From positions 1-22,634 of the forward strand of contig CAJURO010000026.1 in the NCBI GenBank assembly GCA_910588985.1: a stretch of DNA of 22,634 nucleotides. The letters run 5' to 3'. Made by a program: the position numbers and the translations under genes. Numbering within the stretch: position 1 is the first letter of the stretch; each line of letters opens with the position of its first letter. Below the pieces are notes generated by a model. The model was given only the letters and a program-made list of their open reading frames with translations, had not been told where the DNA came from and did not search any database. Positions 1 to 8,080 of the stretch are shown here, piece by piece. The stretch comes from an uncultured Eggerthellaceae bacterium (GTDB lineage: Bacteria > Actinomycetota > Coriobacteriia > Coriobacteriales > Eggerthellaceae).

Positions 1-463
1 CATGCGATCTCCTCTCCGGGCCTCGAGCCAGGTCCAAGATTTCGTCCGCATCCCCCTTGGTATCGAACGTTGCCAAAGGGGTGGCGTTCTCCGCGATAAC
101 AGCATCCGACGGCTCAAGCGTCACGACGCTCGTAGTGATCTCGATCTTGGGATTCGCGCTGAACGTATGCCTGCTCTTGTCTGTCACAGCGGCACTTTGA
201 GTTGGTGCTTGATCCGCAAGAACAACCTGGTCAGAAGGAGCTTCAGAAAGAGGGTGATCGGACAGAGCGGCGTCTGCCTGATCGGCTACCGCGCCCACTG
301 CAAGCTGCGTCGTCTGAGCTTCATTAGCAGCAGCTTCAGAGGTTTCGGGGTCAGCAAAAGCAACAGAGAAGGATGCGAAGGAGAGGGCAAGCACAAGAAG
401 CAACCCGAGCGCACATGCGCCGACTGCTTTCCCCAACGTATGTGAGTAGCGGGAACTACTCAA
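1..463 (-). CDS. Secreted protein of unknown function, N-terminal part only
   Basis: The reading frame is open from a TTG at 463 to the window edge, giving about 154 residues of a longer protein. The start is fixed by an in-frame TGA three codons upstream and by an AAGGGGTGAT Shine-Dalgarno-like stretch 6-7 nt before the TTG. The N-terminus is a clear Sec signal peptide: a short polar lead, a Lys at residue 12, a hydrophobic core rich in Leu/Ala/Phe, and an AFA|DP cleavage site near residue 36. The mature part begins Ala/Glu/Gln-rich and low in complexity, then turns Thr/Val-rich with hydroxylated residues, as in the extracellular linker of a cell-wall enzyme or adhesin. No catalytic domain is reached, so no function is assigned. 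It diverges from ispD. A 147-codon frame on the opposite strand covers the same DNA and is a shadow. Confidence 0.75.
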   Translation of the reverse strand, partial: MSSSRYSHTLGKAVGACALGLLLVLALSFASFSVAFADPETSEAAANEAQTTQLAVGAVADQADAALSDHPLSEAPSDQVVLADQAPTQSAAVTDKSRHTFSANPKIEITTSVVTLEPSDAVIAENATPLATFDTKGDADEILDLARGPERRSH

Positions 464-692
464 CCCAGATCACCCCTTCGGTTCCTATAGACCAGTTAGG
501 ATACCGAATTCCTTCATCTCTTCGTTCTGTATCGTACTGTAAAGCTGCGTTTGTTGACGACATGACAAAAACTCTCCGCAAAATGAGCTTCAAAGAACAT
601 CATTTTTTCACAATTCGCACTCCTCCTTTGCCCCTTCACGCTCCTTTCGGAGCAGGGAAACGGATGAAACAAGCAGAGAAGAACAAAGCGAA

Positions 693-698
693 TATAAT
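693..698 (+). promoter_or_regulatory. Candidate -10 box for the ispD operon
   Basis: A perfect TATAAT lies 36 nt before the ispD start. Transcription from about position 705 would give a short leader holding the AAAGGA ribosome site at 722-727. No good -35 hexamer is seen at 16-18 nt spacing, so this rests on the -10 alone. A small hairpin (GCTCC-TTTC-GGAGC, 640-653) lies upstream. Confidence 0.4.
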
Positions 699-733
699 GA
701 AGGAAACCATCTCTTCTTCGCAAAGGATGCCCT

Positions 734-1585
734 ATGCCTACTGCAACCGATCCTGTCTTCACCCCTGAAGCTCTGAAGATCCCCGAATTCCTCATGGATG
801 CGATCGACGTCAACGAACTGAGCAAGCAGGCTACGCAACTTGTTGGCACGGTGGATAAGAATCCGAAGACCGCGGCCATCATCCTTGCTGGTGGAACGGG
901 TGAGCGCTTTGGTCGCGAAGGGGGCAAGCAGCTCGTCGAGATAGCTGGCAAGCCCATCCTCACCTGGTCAGCAGAGGCATTCGATGCAGTGGGCGATATC
1001 GGTCTCATCGTCATCGTCTGCCCAGAGGATCGCATGGAAGAGTACTTGGCACGTGCGATCGATCCCTTCCCTTTCGCCACTCCTGTCATCATGGCGCCCG
1101 CTGGGGTCATCCGCCAAGAATCCGCCTTCTCTGGCCTTGAGAACGTTCCCGATGAGTACGAGTTCGTTGTCATCCACGATGGAGCGCGCCCGCTGATCAC
1201 ACCAGAGCTCATCCTGCATACCATCAACACGGTCAAAGGCAACCTTGATGCCGATGGCGCTGTGGTTGCGCACCCAGCCATAGATACGCTCAAGGTTGTC
1301 GAGAACGGCGCCATCGTCGGCACGCCAGACCGCACCGTCTTCTGGAATGCCCAGACCCCTCAGGTCTTCCGCGCGAGCATCTACCGCCGCGCGCAAGCCT
1401 CTGCCCTCTCAGATGGGTTCGTGGGCACCGATGACTCGAGCCTTATCGAGCGCCTCGGTGGTCGCGTGCTCGTGGTCGAAGGCAAACGCGACAACATCAA
1501 GCTGACCGTTCCTGAGGACTACATGCTGCTCGCAAGCGCAGTCCAGCTGGAATTCCAGAATCAGGAAGGTCATCATGGCGAATAG
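734..1585 (+). CDS. ispD: 2-C-methyl-D-erythritol 4-phosphate cytidylyltransferase (IspD)
   Basis: This cytosolic enzyme joins CTP to methylerythritol 4-phosphate in the non-mevalonate isoprenoid pathway. Seen in the 283-residue product: the nucleotide-binding LAGGTGERFG loop at 51-60, HDGARPL at 148-154, TPQVFR at 208-213 and NIKLTVPED at 254-262, all IspD signatures. The protein is longer than the usual 230-240 residues because about 46 residues precede the cytidylyltransferase fold. That extension is acidic, helical-looking and not a signal peptide. The start at 734 is preferred because AAAGGA sits 6 nt upstream, and internal ATGs lack a ribosome site. The gene overlaps ispF by 11 nt and leads a four-gene operon. 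An internal start without the extension is possible but less likely. Confidence 0.93.
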   Translation: MPTATDPVFTPEALKIPEFLMDAIDVNELSKQATQLVGTVDKNPKTAAIILAGGTGERFGREGGKQLVEIAGKPILTWSAEAFDAVGDIGLIVIVCPEDRMEEYLARAIDPFPFATPVIMAPAGVIRQESAFSGLENVPDEYEFVVIHDGARPLITPELILHTINTVKGNLDADGAVVAHPAIDTLKVVENGAIVGTPDRTVFWNAQTPQVFRASIYRRAQASALSDGFVGTDDSSLIERLGGRVLVVEGKRDNIKLTVPEDYMLLASAVQLEFQNQEGHHGE

Positions 1586-2099
1586 CGCATCGAGCGAAAG
1601 AGGAGCAGCCTCCTTGCTGCACGGGTTACGCTGCGGCCTTGGCATGGATGTTCATGCCTTCGCGAAAGGGCGCAAGCTGATCTTGGGAGGCGTTGAGATC
1701 CCGCACGAAGTCGGGCTTGATGGCCATTCTGATGCAGACGCGCTCGCCCATGCTGTCTCTGATGCGCTCTTGGGAGCAGCACGCGCGGGAGACATCGGCA
1801 AGCTCTTCCCTGATACGGACCCTGCGTACAAAGACGCCGACTCGCTCCGCCTGCTTTCCGAGGTGGCAGAGCATATTCGCTCGCTTGGCTTCGCGATCCT
1901 CGATGTCGACGCCGTCCTTGCGGCGCAAGCACCAAAGCTCTCCCCGTATCGCGACCAGATGCGTGAGAACCTCGCCTGCGCGATGGCGATCCCTGTTGAG
2001 AACGTAGGGGTAAAAGCTACGACTACCGAACATCTCGGATTCGTAGGGCGCGAAGAGGGCATTTGCGCGTATGCTACCTGTCTTGTCATGAAAGAGTAG
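1575..2099 (+). CDS. ispF: 2-C-methyl-D-erythritol 2,4-cyclodiphosphate synthase (IspF)
   Basis: This enzyme cyclises the CDP-methylerythritol phosphate made further along the pathway that IspD begins, releasing CMP. Metal ligands are visible as D25 and H27 in GMDVHAF and H59 in the ADALAH segment. The C-terminal TTTEHLGF signature binds the cytidine nucleotide. The product is 174 residues, with about 18 extra residues before the family's usual start. The ATG at 1575 lies inside the end of ispD, so the two genes are translationally coupled. IspD-IspF proximity is common, and in some bacteria they are fused. Translation of cysS follows 8 nt after the stop, in the same operon. Confidence 0.95.
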   Translation: MANSASSERGAASLLHGLRCGLGMDVHAFAKGRKLILGGVEIPHEVGLDGHSDADALAHAVSDALLGAARAGDIGKLFPDTDPAYKDADSLRLLSEVAEHIRSLGFAILDVDAVLAAQAPKLSPYRDQMRENLACAMAIPVENVGVKATTTEHLGFVGREEGICAYATCLVMKE

Positions 2100-2107
2100 G
2101 AGATCCG

Positions 2108-3607
2108 ATGATCCGTCTGTTCGATACCAAGCAGCACAAGAAGGTCGATTTCATACCGCACGAAGAAGGCAAGGTCAGCATGTACGTCTGCGGACCTACC
2201 GTCTATAACCGCATCCATATCGGCAATGCTCGCACGTTCATCTCCTTCGATATGATCCGTCGCTACCTTGAATGGAGCGGCTTCGATGTCACGTTCGTGC
2301 AGAATGTGACGGATGTCGACGATAAGATCATCGCGCGCGCTGCCGAAGAAGGCAGGAGCGCTGCCGAAGTAGCTGCCGAGTACACAGAGGCATTCATCGC
2401 AGACATGCATGCAGCAGGCGTTGAGGACCCGACCATCCGCCCGAAGGCGACCGAAGAGATCGACTCCATGATCGCCCTGATCGAGCGCCTGATCGAACGC
2501 GGGCATGCCTACGTTCAGGATGGCGATGTGTACTTCTCCGTTCGCTCCGATCCGCATTACGGACAGCTCTCAGGCCGCAACATCGATGAGATGGAAGGCG
2601 GTCATCGCGAACTTCGCGCCGAGGGCAAAGGTATCGAGGACCGCAAGCAGGATCCTCTCGACTTCGCCCTTTGGAAAGCTGCAAAGCCAAGCGAACCTTC
2701 GTGGGAATCCCCATGGGGCGCAGGCCGTCCTGGGTGGCATATCGAGTGCTCAGCTATGTCCCAGAAGTATCTTGGGCTTCCCTTCGACATCCATGGAGGC
2801 GGCGCTGATCTCGTCTTCCCGCATCACGAGAACGAATGCGCACAGTCGACCTGCGCGTACGATGAAGGCTTCGCGAATTATTGGATGCATTCGGGCATGC
2901 TCCAGATCAATTCCGAGAAGATGAGCAAGTCGCTCGGGAACTTCCTGCTGCTGCACGAGGTGCTCGAGCAAGCGCGCCCAGAAGCGCTGCGCATGCTCAT
3001 GCTGCAGACCCATTATCGTTCCCCGCTCGATTTCTCAGCAGAGCGCCTTGACGAGGCTGATGCTGCGCTCACCCGTATTGAGAACGCCCTCGGCAATGCC
3101 CAATGGCTCTGCAGCAACGCTGATGCTTTGGCCGATGCTGCGATCGACCAAGCTGAGCTTGCTGCAAAGGTTGCACAGGCGTGCGAAGGCTTCACCGCAT
3201 CGATGGATGACGACTTCAACGCTCCTGCAGCGCTTGGCGCCATCTTCACGCTGGTCTCTGAGCTGAACCAGCAGTGCGCGCACGTTAAGAAGCTGAACAT
3301 CGCTGATGCCGAACAGGTTATGAACGCACACGACGCTATCGTCGAGCTTCTTGGGGTGCTCGGGTTGCAACTGACCGACCAAACGAGCGACGCTTACCCG
3401 ATCGAGGTCGTGACCTTGGCTGCCGATATCGCATTCTATGGCGGCAGCGATCCTATGGAAGCTGTCGAAGCGCTTATCGAAGCACGCGCACGCGCACGCT
3501 CGAACAAGGACTGGGCTACTGCTGACAAGGTGCGCGATGGCCTGATCGAGCTTGGGTTTATCATCGAAGACACCCCGCAAGGTGCTAAAGTGTCCTTTGA
3601 AGGGTAA
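2108..3607 (+). CDS. cysS: Cysteinyl-tRNA synthetase
   Basis: This class I aminoacyl-tRNA synthetase charges tRNA-Cys. The 499-residue product shows the nucleotide-binding HIGN (HIGH variant) at 37-40 and KMSKS at 271-275. The zinc ligands are C28, C214, H239 and E243, matching the positions known for the E. coli enzyme. The C-terminal part is the helical anticodon-binding region. The start at 2108 is chosen over an in-frame ATG at 2063, because AGGAG at 2098-2102 precedes it and the earlier start would add 15 residues inside ispF. The ispF-cysS adjacency is also found in actinobacteria such as mycobacteria. The next gene starts 17 nt downstream. Confidence 0.97.
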   Translation: MIRLFDTKQHKKVDFIPHEEGKVSMYVCGPTVYNRIHIGNARTFISFDMIRRYLEWSGFDVTFVQNVTDVDDKIIARAAEEGRSAAEVAAEYTEAFIADMHAAGVEDPTIRPKATEEIDSMIALIERLIERGHAYVQDGDVYFSVRSDPHYGQLSGRNIDEMEGGHRELRAEGKGIEDRKQDPLDFALWKAAKPSEPSWESPWGAGRPGWHIECSAMSQKYLGLPFDIHGGGADLVFPHHENECAQSTCAYDEGFANYWMHSGMLQINSEKMSKSLGNFLLLHEVLEQARPEALRMLMLQTHYRSPLDFSAERLDEADAALTRIENALGNAQWLCSNADALADAAIDQAELAAKVAQACEGFTASMDDDFNAPAALGAIFTLVSELNQQCAHVKKLNIADAEQVMNAHDAIVELLGVLGLQLTDQTSDAYPIEVVTLAADIAFYGGSDPMEAVEALIEARARARSNKDWATADKVRDGLIELGFIIEDTPQGAKVSFEG

Positions 3608-3624
3608 TCGCAGAAGGGTGGAAC

Positions 3625-4827
3625 ATGCCGAATAGCCAACCGCTGCCAGGCGGATTCTATGATCCGCAATGGCCGATGCAAGGGCCACCGCCCTTCGATC
3701 CATCGATTCCATTCGACCAGTTCGGCCAGCCTATCCCTGTAGACCAATTTGGCCAACCCTATGCAACGGGTGGCTTCAATCCTGTTCCCGCGATCTCGCA
3801 ACCGCTTCCGCAGCCAACTCCTCAGGCAGTGTCACAACCCCTGCCTGCACCTTCACGTTCGACATCGCAACCGTCGCAACCGCTACGCCCGCAATCGCAA
3901 CAGACTGCGTCCTCTCCACGACCGCAAACGTCTTCGCAGAGCACGCAGTCCCTTCCATCACCCGCCACTCCCGCGCAACCTAAGCAGACCACAGGAGGAG
4001 CTCCCATGAGGCCCGCATCATCTTATCCAGCTGACACCCGCGTTGTACAACGGCGCGCTGGCATGCCGTTCGAGCTTGGCATCGCAAGCCTTGTCTTCGG
4101 CATCGTCGCCTGTTTGACCGCTTGGGCTCCCGCGATCGGACAATATGGCTTGATCGTTGGCGCGGCTGGAGCCATCATGGCGCTCATCGGGCTGATCACA
4201 GCACTCGCAAGCAAGGGACGTGGCGTCATCCTCAGCGTAGCTGGGGCGCTTCTCTGCGCGATGTCCATCGTGCTGTTCTTCCAAATGGACGCGAAATATA
4301 ACGAGCTCTCCGAAAGCCTGAACAACCTTTCTTCGAGCATGCAGAATCTCAACCCATTCGCGAGCCTTGGCAATACTGAGGCGAATACCAGCGCAAATAC
4401 ATCGAACACCAGCAACACATCAGCAAGCACCTCAGGAGCTCCTGCAACGCATGTTAATGGTGAGTTCGCTGACCTGGCAACGGGGGCGACAGCAACCCTC
4501 CCTTCAGGCCTTTCGGTGAGCATCGAGAAGGTGCAGACCGATCTTGCCAATTTCGACAATACGCCTGTAACCTGCGCAACGATCACGTATCACAACAACG
4601 GCGAAAACCCCCAGGCCTACAACATGCTTGACTGGCTCAGCGAAACAGCCGACGGAAGCCAATCGGCTGCAACGTTCTATTCAGAAGCTGAGAACGAGCT
4701 TGGAGCAGGAACGCTAATCCCAGGAGGAACGCTCACCGCTAACGTGTACTTCGACGGAACAGCAGCAAAGATCATCTTCCAGCCCATGACTGAAAGCGAT
4801 ACGCCACTCGCCTCCTGGCTCGTGTAA
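3625..4827 (+). CDS. Pro/Gln-rich membrane protein with three helices and a C-terminal Ig-like (DUF4352-like) domain
   Basis: The 400-residue product has four zones. Residues 1-135 are Pro/Gln/Ser-rich, probably disordered and cytoplasmic, and contain a doubled DQFGQP motif near 31-45. Residues about 149-168, 172-195 and 200-220 are hydrophobic segments with Gly/Ala packing, like the DUF4190-type membrane module. Residues 250-272 are an Asn-Thr-Ser repeat linker. Residues 278-400 form a beta-rich domain resembling DUF4352 (telokin-like) extracellular domains. The ATG at 3625 has a GAAGGGTGG ribosome site. It lies 17 nt after cysS and is last in the ispDF-cysS operon, where a methyltransferase gene is more usual. 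Its role is unknown. A surface protein with a proline-rich tail for cell-envelope interactions is a guess. Confidence 0.8.
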   Translation: MPNSQPLPGGFYDPQWPMQGPPPFDPSIPFDQFGQPIPVDQFGQPYATGGFNPVPAISQPLPQPTPQAVSQPLPAPSRSTSQPSQPLRPQSQQTASSPRPQTSSQSTQSLPSPATPAQPKQTTGGAPMRPASSYPADTRVVQRRAGMPFELGIASLVFGIVACLTAWAPAIGQYGLIVGAAGAIMALIGLITALASKGRGVILSVAGALLCAMSIVLFFQMDAKYNELSESLNNLSSSMQNLNPFASLGNTEANTSANTSNTSNTSASTSGAPATHVNGEFADLATGATATLPSGLSVSIEKVQTDLANFDNTPVTCATITYHNNGENPQAYNMLDWLSETADGSQSAATFYSEAENELGAGTLIPGGTLTANVYFDGTAAKIIFQPMTESDTPLASWLV

Positions 4828-4866
4828 GCACCAATCCCCTTCGAGCAACACTTGAAGCGCAAAGCA

Positions 4867-4891
4867 TTCGAGCCGCATGATGCGGCTCGAA
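4867..4891. terminator. Perfect 11-bp hairpin between convergent genes
   Basis: TTCGAGCCGCA and its exact complement flank a 3-nt TGA loop. It sits 40 nt after the plus-strand operon and 40 nt after the clpC stop, so it can serve both directions. Neither side has a strong T-run, so it may be a weak or factor-assisted terminator, or an mRNA 3'-end stabiliser. Confidence 0.6.
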
Positions 4892-4930
4892 GTCATTCAC
4901 GGTCCTTTTCAGTGAAGCGGGCGTCTGGTC

Positions 4931-7513
4931 CTATTCGCCACCCGATTCCAAGGTTCCCGCGGGCGTTGAGCTCGGAGTTACCCCTGCATGTCCAAGGTCG
5001 AAGTTCGTAAGGAGCAGCTCCGCCTCACGGGCGATCGAATCGCGCTTGCGCGGTGCCGGGATGGAGCCCGTTCCCTCTTTGAACACGAGGTGAGCTTCAT
5101 CGCCTTCGCCTTCAACATCCACATCGACGACCGACCCGCTCGTCCACCGACCCTCAAGGATCTGCTCAGAGATCGGATCCTCTATCATGCGCTGGATGGC
5201 ACGTCTGAGTGGACGTGCACCATAGGTGGTATCCACGCCCTCTGCGGCGATCAGATCGTTCGCTGCCTGCGTGAGATTGATGGTCATGCTCTGCGCGATC
5301 ATGCGATCGCGGAGGTCTGCGATCATCAATTCGACGATCTGGCCGATCTGCTCACGCGTGAGGCTCTTGAACACGATGATCTCATCCAAGCGGTTCAGGA
5401 ACTCAGGACGGAAGAGCTTCTTCATCTCAGCCATGACACGGCTCTTGATCTCGTCATCCGAAAGACCGTTCTCACCCTGCGGGCTGAATCCGAGCGTCGT
5501 TGATTGCGCAATATCGCGCGCGCCCACGTTCGAGGTCATGATGATGACCGTATTGCGGAAGTCCACGGTGCGCCCCTGTGCGTCGGTCAAACGCCCTTCC
5601 TCAAGAATCTGAAGCAAGATGTTGAACACATCAGGATGCGCCTTCTCGATCTCGTCGAACAGCACGACCGAATACGGACGTTGGCGAACCGCCTTCGTCA
5701 GCTGACCGCCCTCGTCGAACCCAACATACCCTGGAGGCGACCCGACCAAGCGCGACACCGTGTGCTTCTCCATGTACTCGGACATGTCGAAGGAGATGAG
5801 CGCGTCCTCGGAATTGAACAGGAACTCAGCGAGCGCCTTCGACAGCTCCGTCTTTCCCACGCCTGACGGCCCAAGGAAGATGAACGAGCCTGCAGGGCGA
5901 CGCGGGTCCTTAAGACCAGAGCGCGAGCGGCGAATGGCCTTCGACAGTGCCGTGACCGCTTCCTCTTGGCCGATGACACGCTCGTGCAGCACGCTCTCCA
6001 TGCGTAGGAGCTTCTCTGTTTCAGCTTCGGTAAGGTTCGACACGGGCACGCCTGTTGACATGGAAATGACATCGGCGATGTCCTCCATGGTCACCTGCTG
6101 CACCGATTTGGACGTGTCCTCTTCCCATTTCTTCTCTGCTTCAAGGCGCTTCTGCTTGAGCTCGTTCTCTTGGTCGCGCAGCGTGGCCGCACGCTCGTAA
6201 TTCTGCTCGCCAATGGCCTTCTCTTTATCCTGGCGAACCTGGCGAAGGTCGTCGTCGAGCTTGCGCAGCTCTGGCGGCAATGTCATGTTGCGGATGCGCA
6301 TGCGCGCACCAGCCTCGTCCATGACATCGATGGCCTTGTCGGGCAGGTAGCGATCCTGGATATAGCGATTGGAGAACTTGACCGCCGCCTGGATAGCCTC
6401 ATCGGTGAAATGCACCTGGTGATGCGCTTCGTATTTGTCACGAAGACCTTCCATGATGCGAACGGCCTGCTCTTCGCTTGGCTCGTTGATCGTGAGCGGC
6501 TGGAAGCGACGCTCAAGGGCCGAATCCTTCTCAAGATGCTTGCGATACTCTTCAAGCGTGGTGGCGCCGATGACCTGGATCTCTCCTCGGGACAGCGGTG
6601 GCTTGAGGATAGCAGCTGCATCGATGGACCCTTCGGCCGAGCCTGCGCCGATGATCGTGTGGATCTCGTCGATGAATAGCAGCACATCACCTGCATCCAT
6701 GACCTCGGCGATGACCTTCTTCATGCGCTCCTCGAATTCGCCACGATACTTCGAGCCAGCAACGAGCGCAGAGACATCAAGGGTAATGAGGCGCTTGTTA
6801 TGCAGCAGGTCGGGCACCTGTCCAGAAACGATGAGCTGTGCCAAGCCTTCAGCGATAGCTGTCTTGCCAACACCTGGTTCACCAAGGATGAGCGGATTGT
6901 TCTTCTGACGACGCGAAAGGATCTGCATGACGCGCTCGATCTCAGCAGCGCGCCCGATGACAGGATCAAGCTTGCCTTCGCGCGCCTTCTTCGTCAGGTC
7001 GGTGCCGAACTCAGCGAGCATGCTCGACTGGCCGCCCTGCGGATCGAATCCGTTGCGTCCTGCCATCACAGGCGACTGCCCAACGATGTCGTTCATCGTA
7101 GAGCGGATATCGTCGGGACGAACGCCAAGGCGCCCGAGCACATCGATTGCTGTGCCATCACCTTCGCGAGCGATGCCAAGCAAAAGATGCTCGGTGGAAA
7201 TGTAGCTTTGTCCCATCTGCATGGCCTCGCGCAGCGAGTTCTCAAGCACGCGCTTCACGCGGGGTGTGAAAGCAAGATGACCAGAGGTATCAGCGTTCTC
7301 GTCGATGGTGGCAACCTGGCGAATGTTCTGCACGACGGCATCGTATTGCACATTGAGACGCTCAAGCGCCTGGGCTGCCAAGCCTTCGTTCTCTTTGATC
7401 AGGCCGAGCAATATGTGCTCGGTGCCAACATAGGGCTGGTGAAGACCACGTGCCTCCTCCTGAGCCAGCACGAGCACTTTGCGCGCCTTATCGGTGAATT
7501 TCTCAAATGACAT
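4931..7513 (-). CDS. clpC: ClpC, AAA+ unfoldase of the Clp protease
   Basis: This Hsp100 unfoldase feeds substrates to ClpP. The 860-residue product has two N-terminal Clp repeats (1-145), a first AAA+ module with Walker A at 211-218 and Walker B ending IDEI at 281-284, and a UVR/coiled-coil middle region near 420-460. The second AAA+ module has Walker A at 548-555 and VVLFDEIEKAH at 616-626. An LGF tripeptide at 674-676 fits the ClpP-docking loop. The short middle domain with UVR is typical of ClpC rather than ClpB. The start has GAGGAA 5 nt upstream. The gene is alone in its transcript and convergent with the isoprenoid operon. Regulation is visible as a CIRCE operator at 7556-7582. Confidence 0.97.
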   Translation of the reverse strand: MSFEKFTDKARKVLVLAQEEARGLHQPYVGTEHILLGLIKENEGLAAQALERLNVQYDAVVQNIRQVATIDENADTSGHLAFTPRVKRVLENSLREAMQMGQSYISTEHLLLGIAREGDGTAIDVLGRLGVRPDDIRSTMNDIVGQSPVMAGRNGFDPQGGQSSMLAEFGTDLTKKAREGKLDPVIGRAAEIERVMQILSRRQKNNPLILGEPGVGKTAIAEGLAQLIVSGQVPDLLHNKRLITLDVSALVAGSKYRGEFEERMKKVIAEVMDAGDVLLFIDEIHTIIGAGSAEGSIDAAAILKPPLSRGEIQVIGATTLEEYRKHLEKDSALERRFQPLTINEPSEEQAVRIMEGLRDKYEAHHQVHFTDEAIQAAVKFSNRYIQDRYLPDKAIDVMDEAGARMRIRNMTLPPELRKLDDDLRQVRQDKEKAIGEQNYERAATLRDQENELKQKRLEAEKKWEEDTSKSVQQVTMEDIADVISMSTGVPVSNLTEAETEKLLRMESVLHERVIGQEEAVTALSKAIRRSRSGLKDPRRPAGSFIFLGPSGVGKTELSKALAEFLFNSEDALISFDMSEYMEKHTVSRLVGSPPGYVGFDEGGQLTKAVRQRPYSVVLFDEIEKAHPDVFNILLQILEEGRLTDAQGRTVDFRNTVIIMTSNVGARDIAQSTTLGFSPQGENGLSDDEIKSRVMAEMKKLFRPEFLNRLDEIIVFKSLTREQIGQIVELMIADLRDRMIAQSMTINLTQAANDLIAAEGVDTTYGARPLRRAIQRMIEDPISEQILEGRWTSGSVVDVDVEGEGDEAHLVFKEGTGSIPAPRKRDSIAREAELLLTNFDLGHAGVTPSSTPAGTLESGGE

Positions 7514-7552
7514 ACGTTCCTCGATTCTGATATGCGCGTAAGTTTTTCGCCC

Positions 7553-7561
7553 ATTTTAGCA
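7553..7561 (-). promoter_or_regulatory. Extended -10 promoter of clpC
   Basis: Read on the minus strand, TGCTAAAAT is a TGn-extended -10 box overlapping the CIRCE arm. Transcription would begin near 7546, giving a leader of about 33 nt with the GAGGAA ribosome site. The -35 region is weak, as expected for an extended -10 promoter. Confidence 0.5.
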
Positions 7562-7582
7562 GTCCGTACTATTGAGTGCTAG
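7556..7582. promoter_or_regulatory. CIRCE (HrcA) operator upstream of clpC
   Basis: TTAGCAGTC-N9-GAGTGCTAG matches the CIRCE consensus (TTAGCACTC-N9-GAGTGCTAA) at 16 of 18 arm bases with the exact 9-nt spacer. It ends 43 nt before the clpC start. On the minus strand its inner edge forms an extended -10 (TGC-TAAAAT, with TAAAAT at 7553-7558), so bound HrcA would block RNA polymerase directly. Confidence 0.8.
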
Positions 7583-7608
7583 GCGAACACAGGAAATGCA
7601 TAGGTGCT

Positions 7609-7632
7609 GATGCGGCACGAGCGCATCTTTTT
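7609..7632 (+). terminator. Terminator-like hairpin on the plus strand
   Basis: GATGCG and CGCATC flank a 7-nt loop (GCACGAG) and are followed by TTTTT. It has the form of an intrinsic terminator for plus-strand transcripts, yet no plus-strand gene lies upstream of it; clpC reads away from it. It may stop antisense transcripts arising from the clpC control region. Confidence 0.4.
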
Positions 7633-7707
7633 GCCTTTTGATCGGATGTGCCTGTTGAGCGCCTTCAGCCTTGCGGCGAAAGCGCCACAGCAACTCAAAG
7701 CATGGGC

Positions 7708-7983
7708 CTAGATCTCATGCATGAAGCGGAACACATCTTCGCGCTGGATGATGATCTGGCACCCAAGATCCTCGCCCGTTGCCGTCAAGCGCTCCTGCAC
7801 CTCGTTGAAAGGGCACGTCTCGACATCAAGGGTCACGAGCATCGTCATCGAGAAGATCTCGTTCTCGCCAAGAATGGTCTGATTGATGTCGTCGATGTTC
7901 GCCCTGCACTCAGTGAGCACTGTAGCCACAGCAGCAACGATGCCCGTGCGGTCCTTGCCAAGAACCGAGATAACGCATTTCAT
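7708..7983 (-). CDS. ACT-domain protein, UPF0237 family
   Basis: The 91-residue product is a single ACT domain followed by a second ACT-like half. It opens with MKCVISVLGKDRTGIVA, the characteristic start of the UPF0237 family (GcvR-like small ACT proteins). ACT domains bind amino acids and act as regulators, but the ligand of this family is not established. The ATG at 7983 is preferred over an in-frame start 11 codons upstream, because AGGATGA lies just before it and the family starts at this residue. It stands alone, 97 nt after folE, without the DUF711 gene that often accompanies this family. Confidence 0.88.
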   Translation of the reverse strand: MKCVISVLGKDRTGIVAAVATVLTECRANIDDINQTILGENEIFSMTMLVTLDVETCPFNEVQERLTATGEDLGCQIIIQREDVFRFMHEI

Positions 7984-8080
7984 GTTCTCATCCTTTCGCG
8001 ACGGCACCGCCGTCATCCCTGCGAGCTAAGCCCGATCATCGCTGGTCGGCCAGCCTTTCGCTCATCGACCTTGTAACCAT

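Noticed and set aside
2..445. 147-codon plus-strand frame at the window start
   Set aside because: The opposite strand encodes a convincing signal peptide and ribosome site over the same DNA; this frame has no domain and a poor composition.
6800..7510. 236-codon plus-strand frame opposite the clpC 5' half
   Set aside because: It is a shadow of the highly conserved clpC frame with no independent support.
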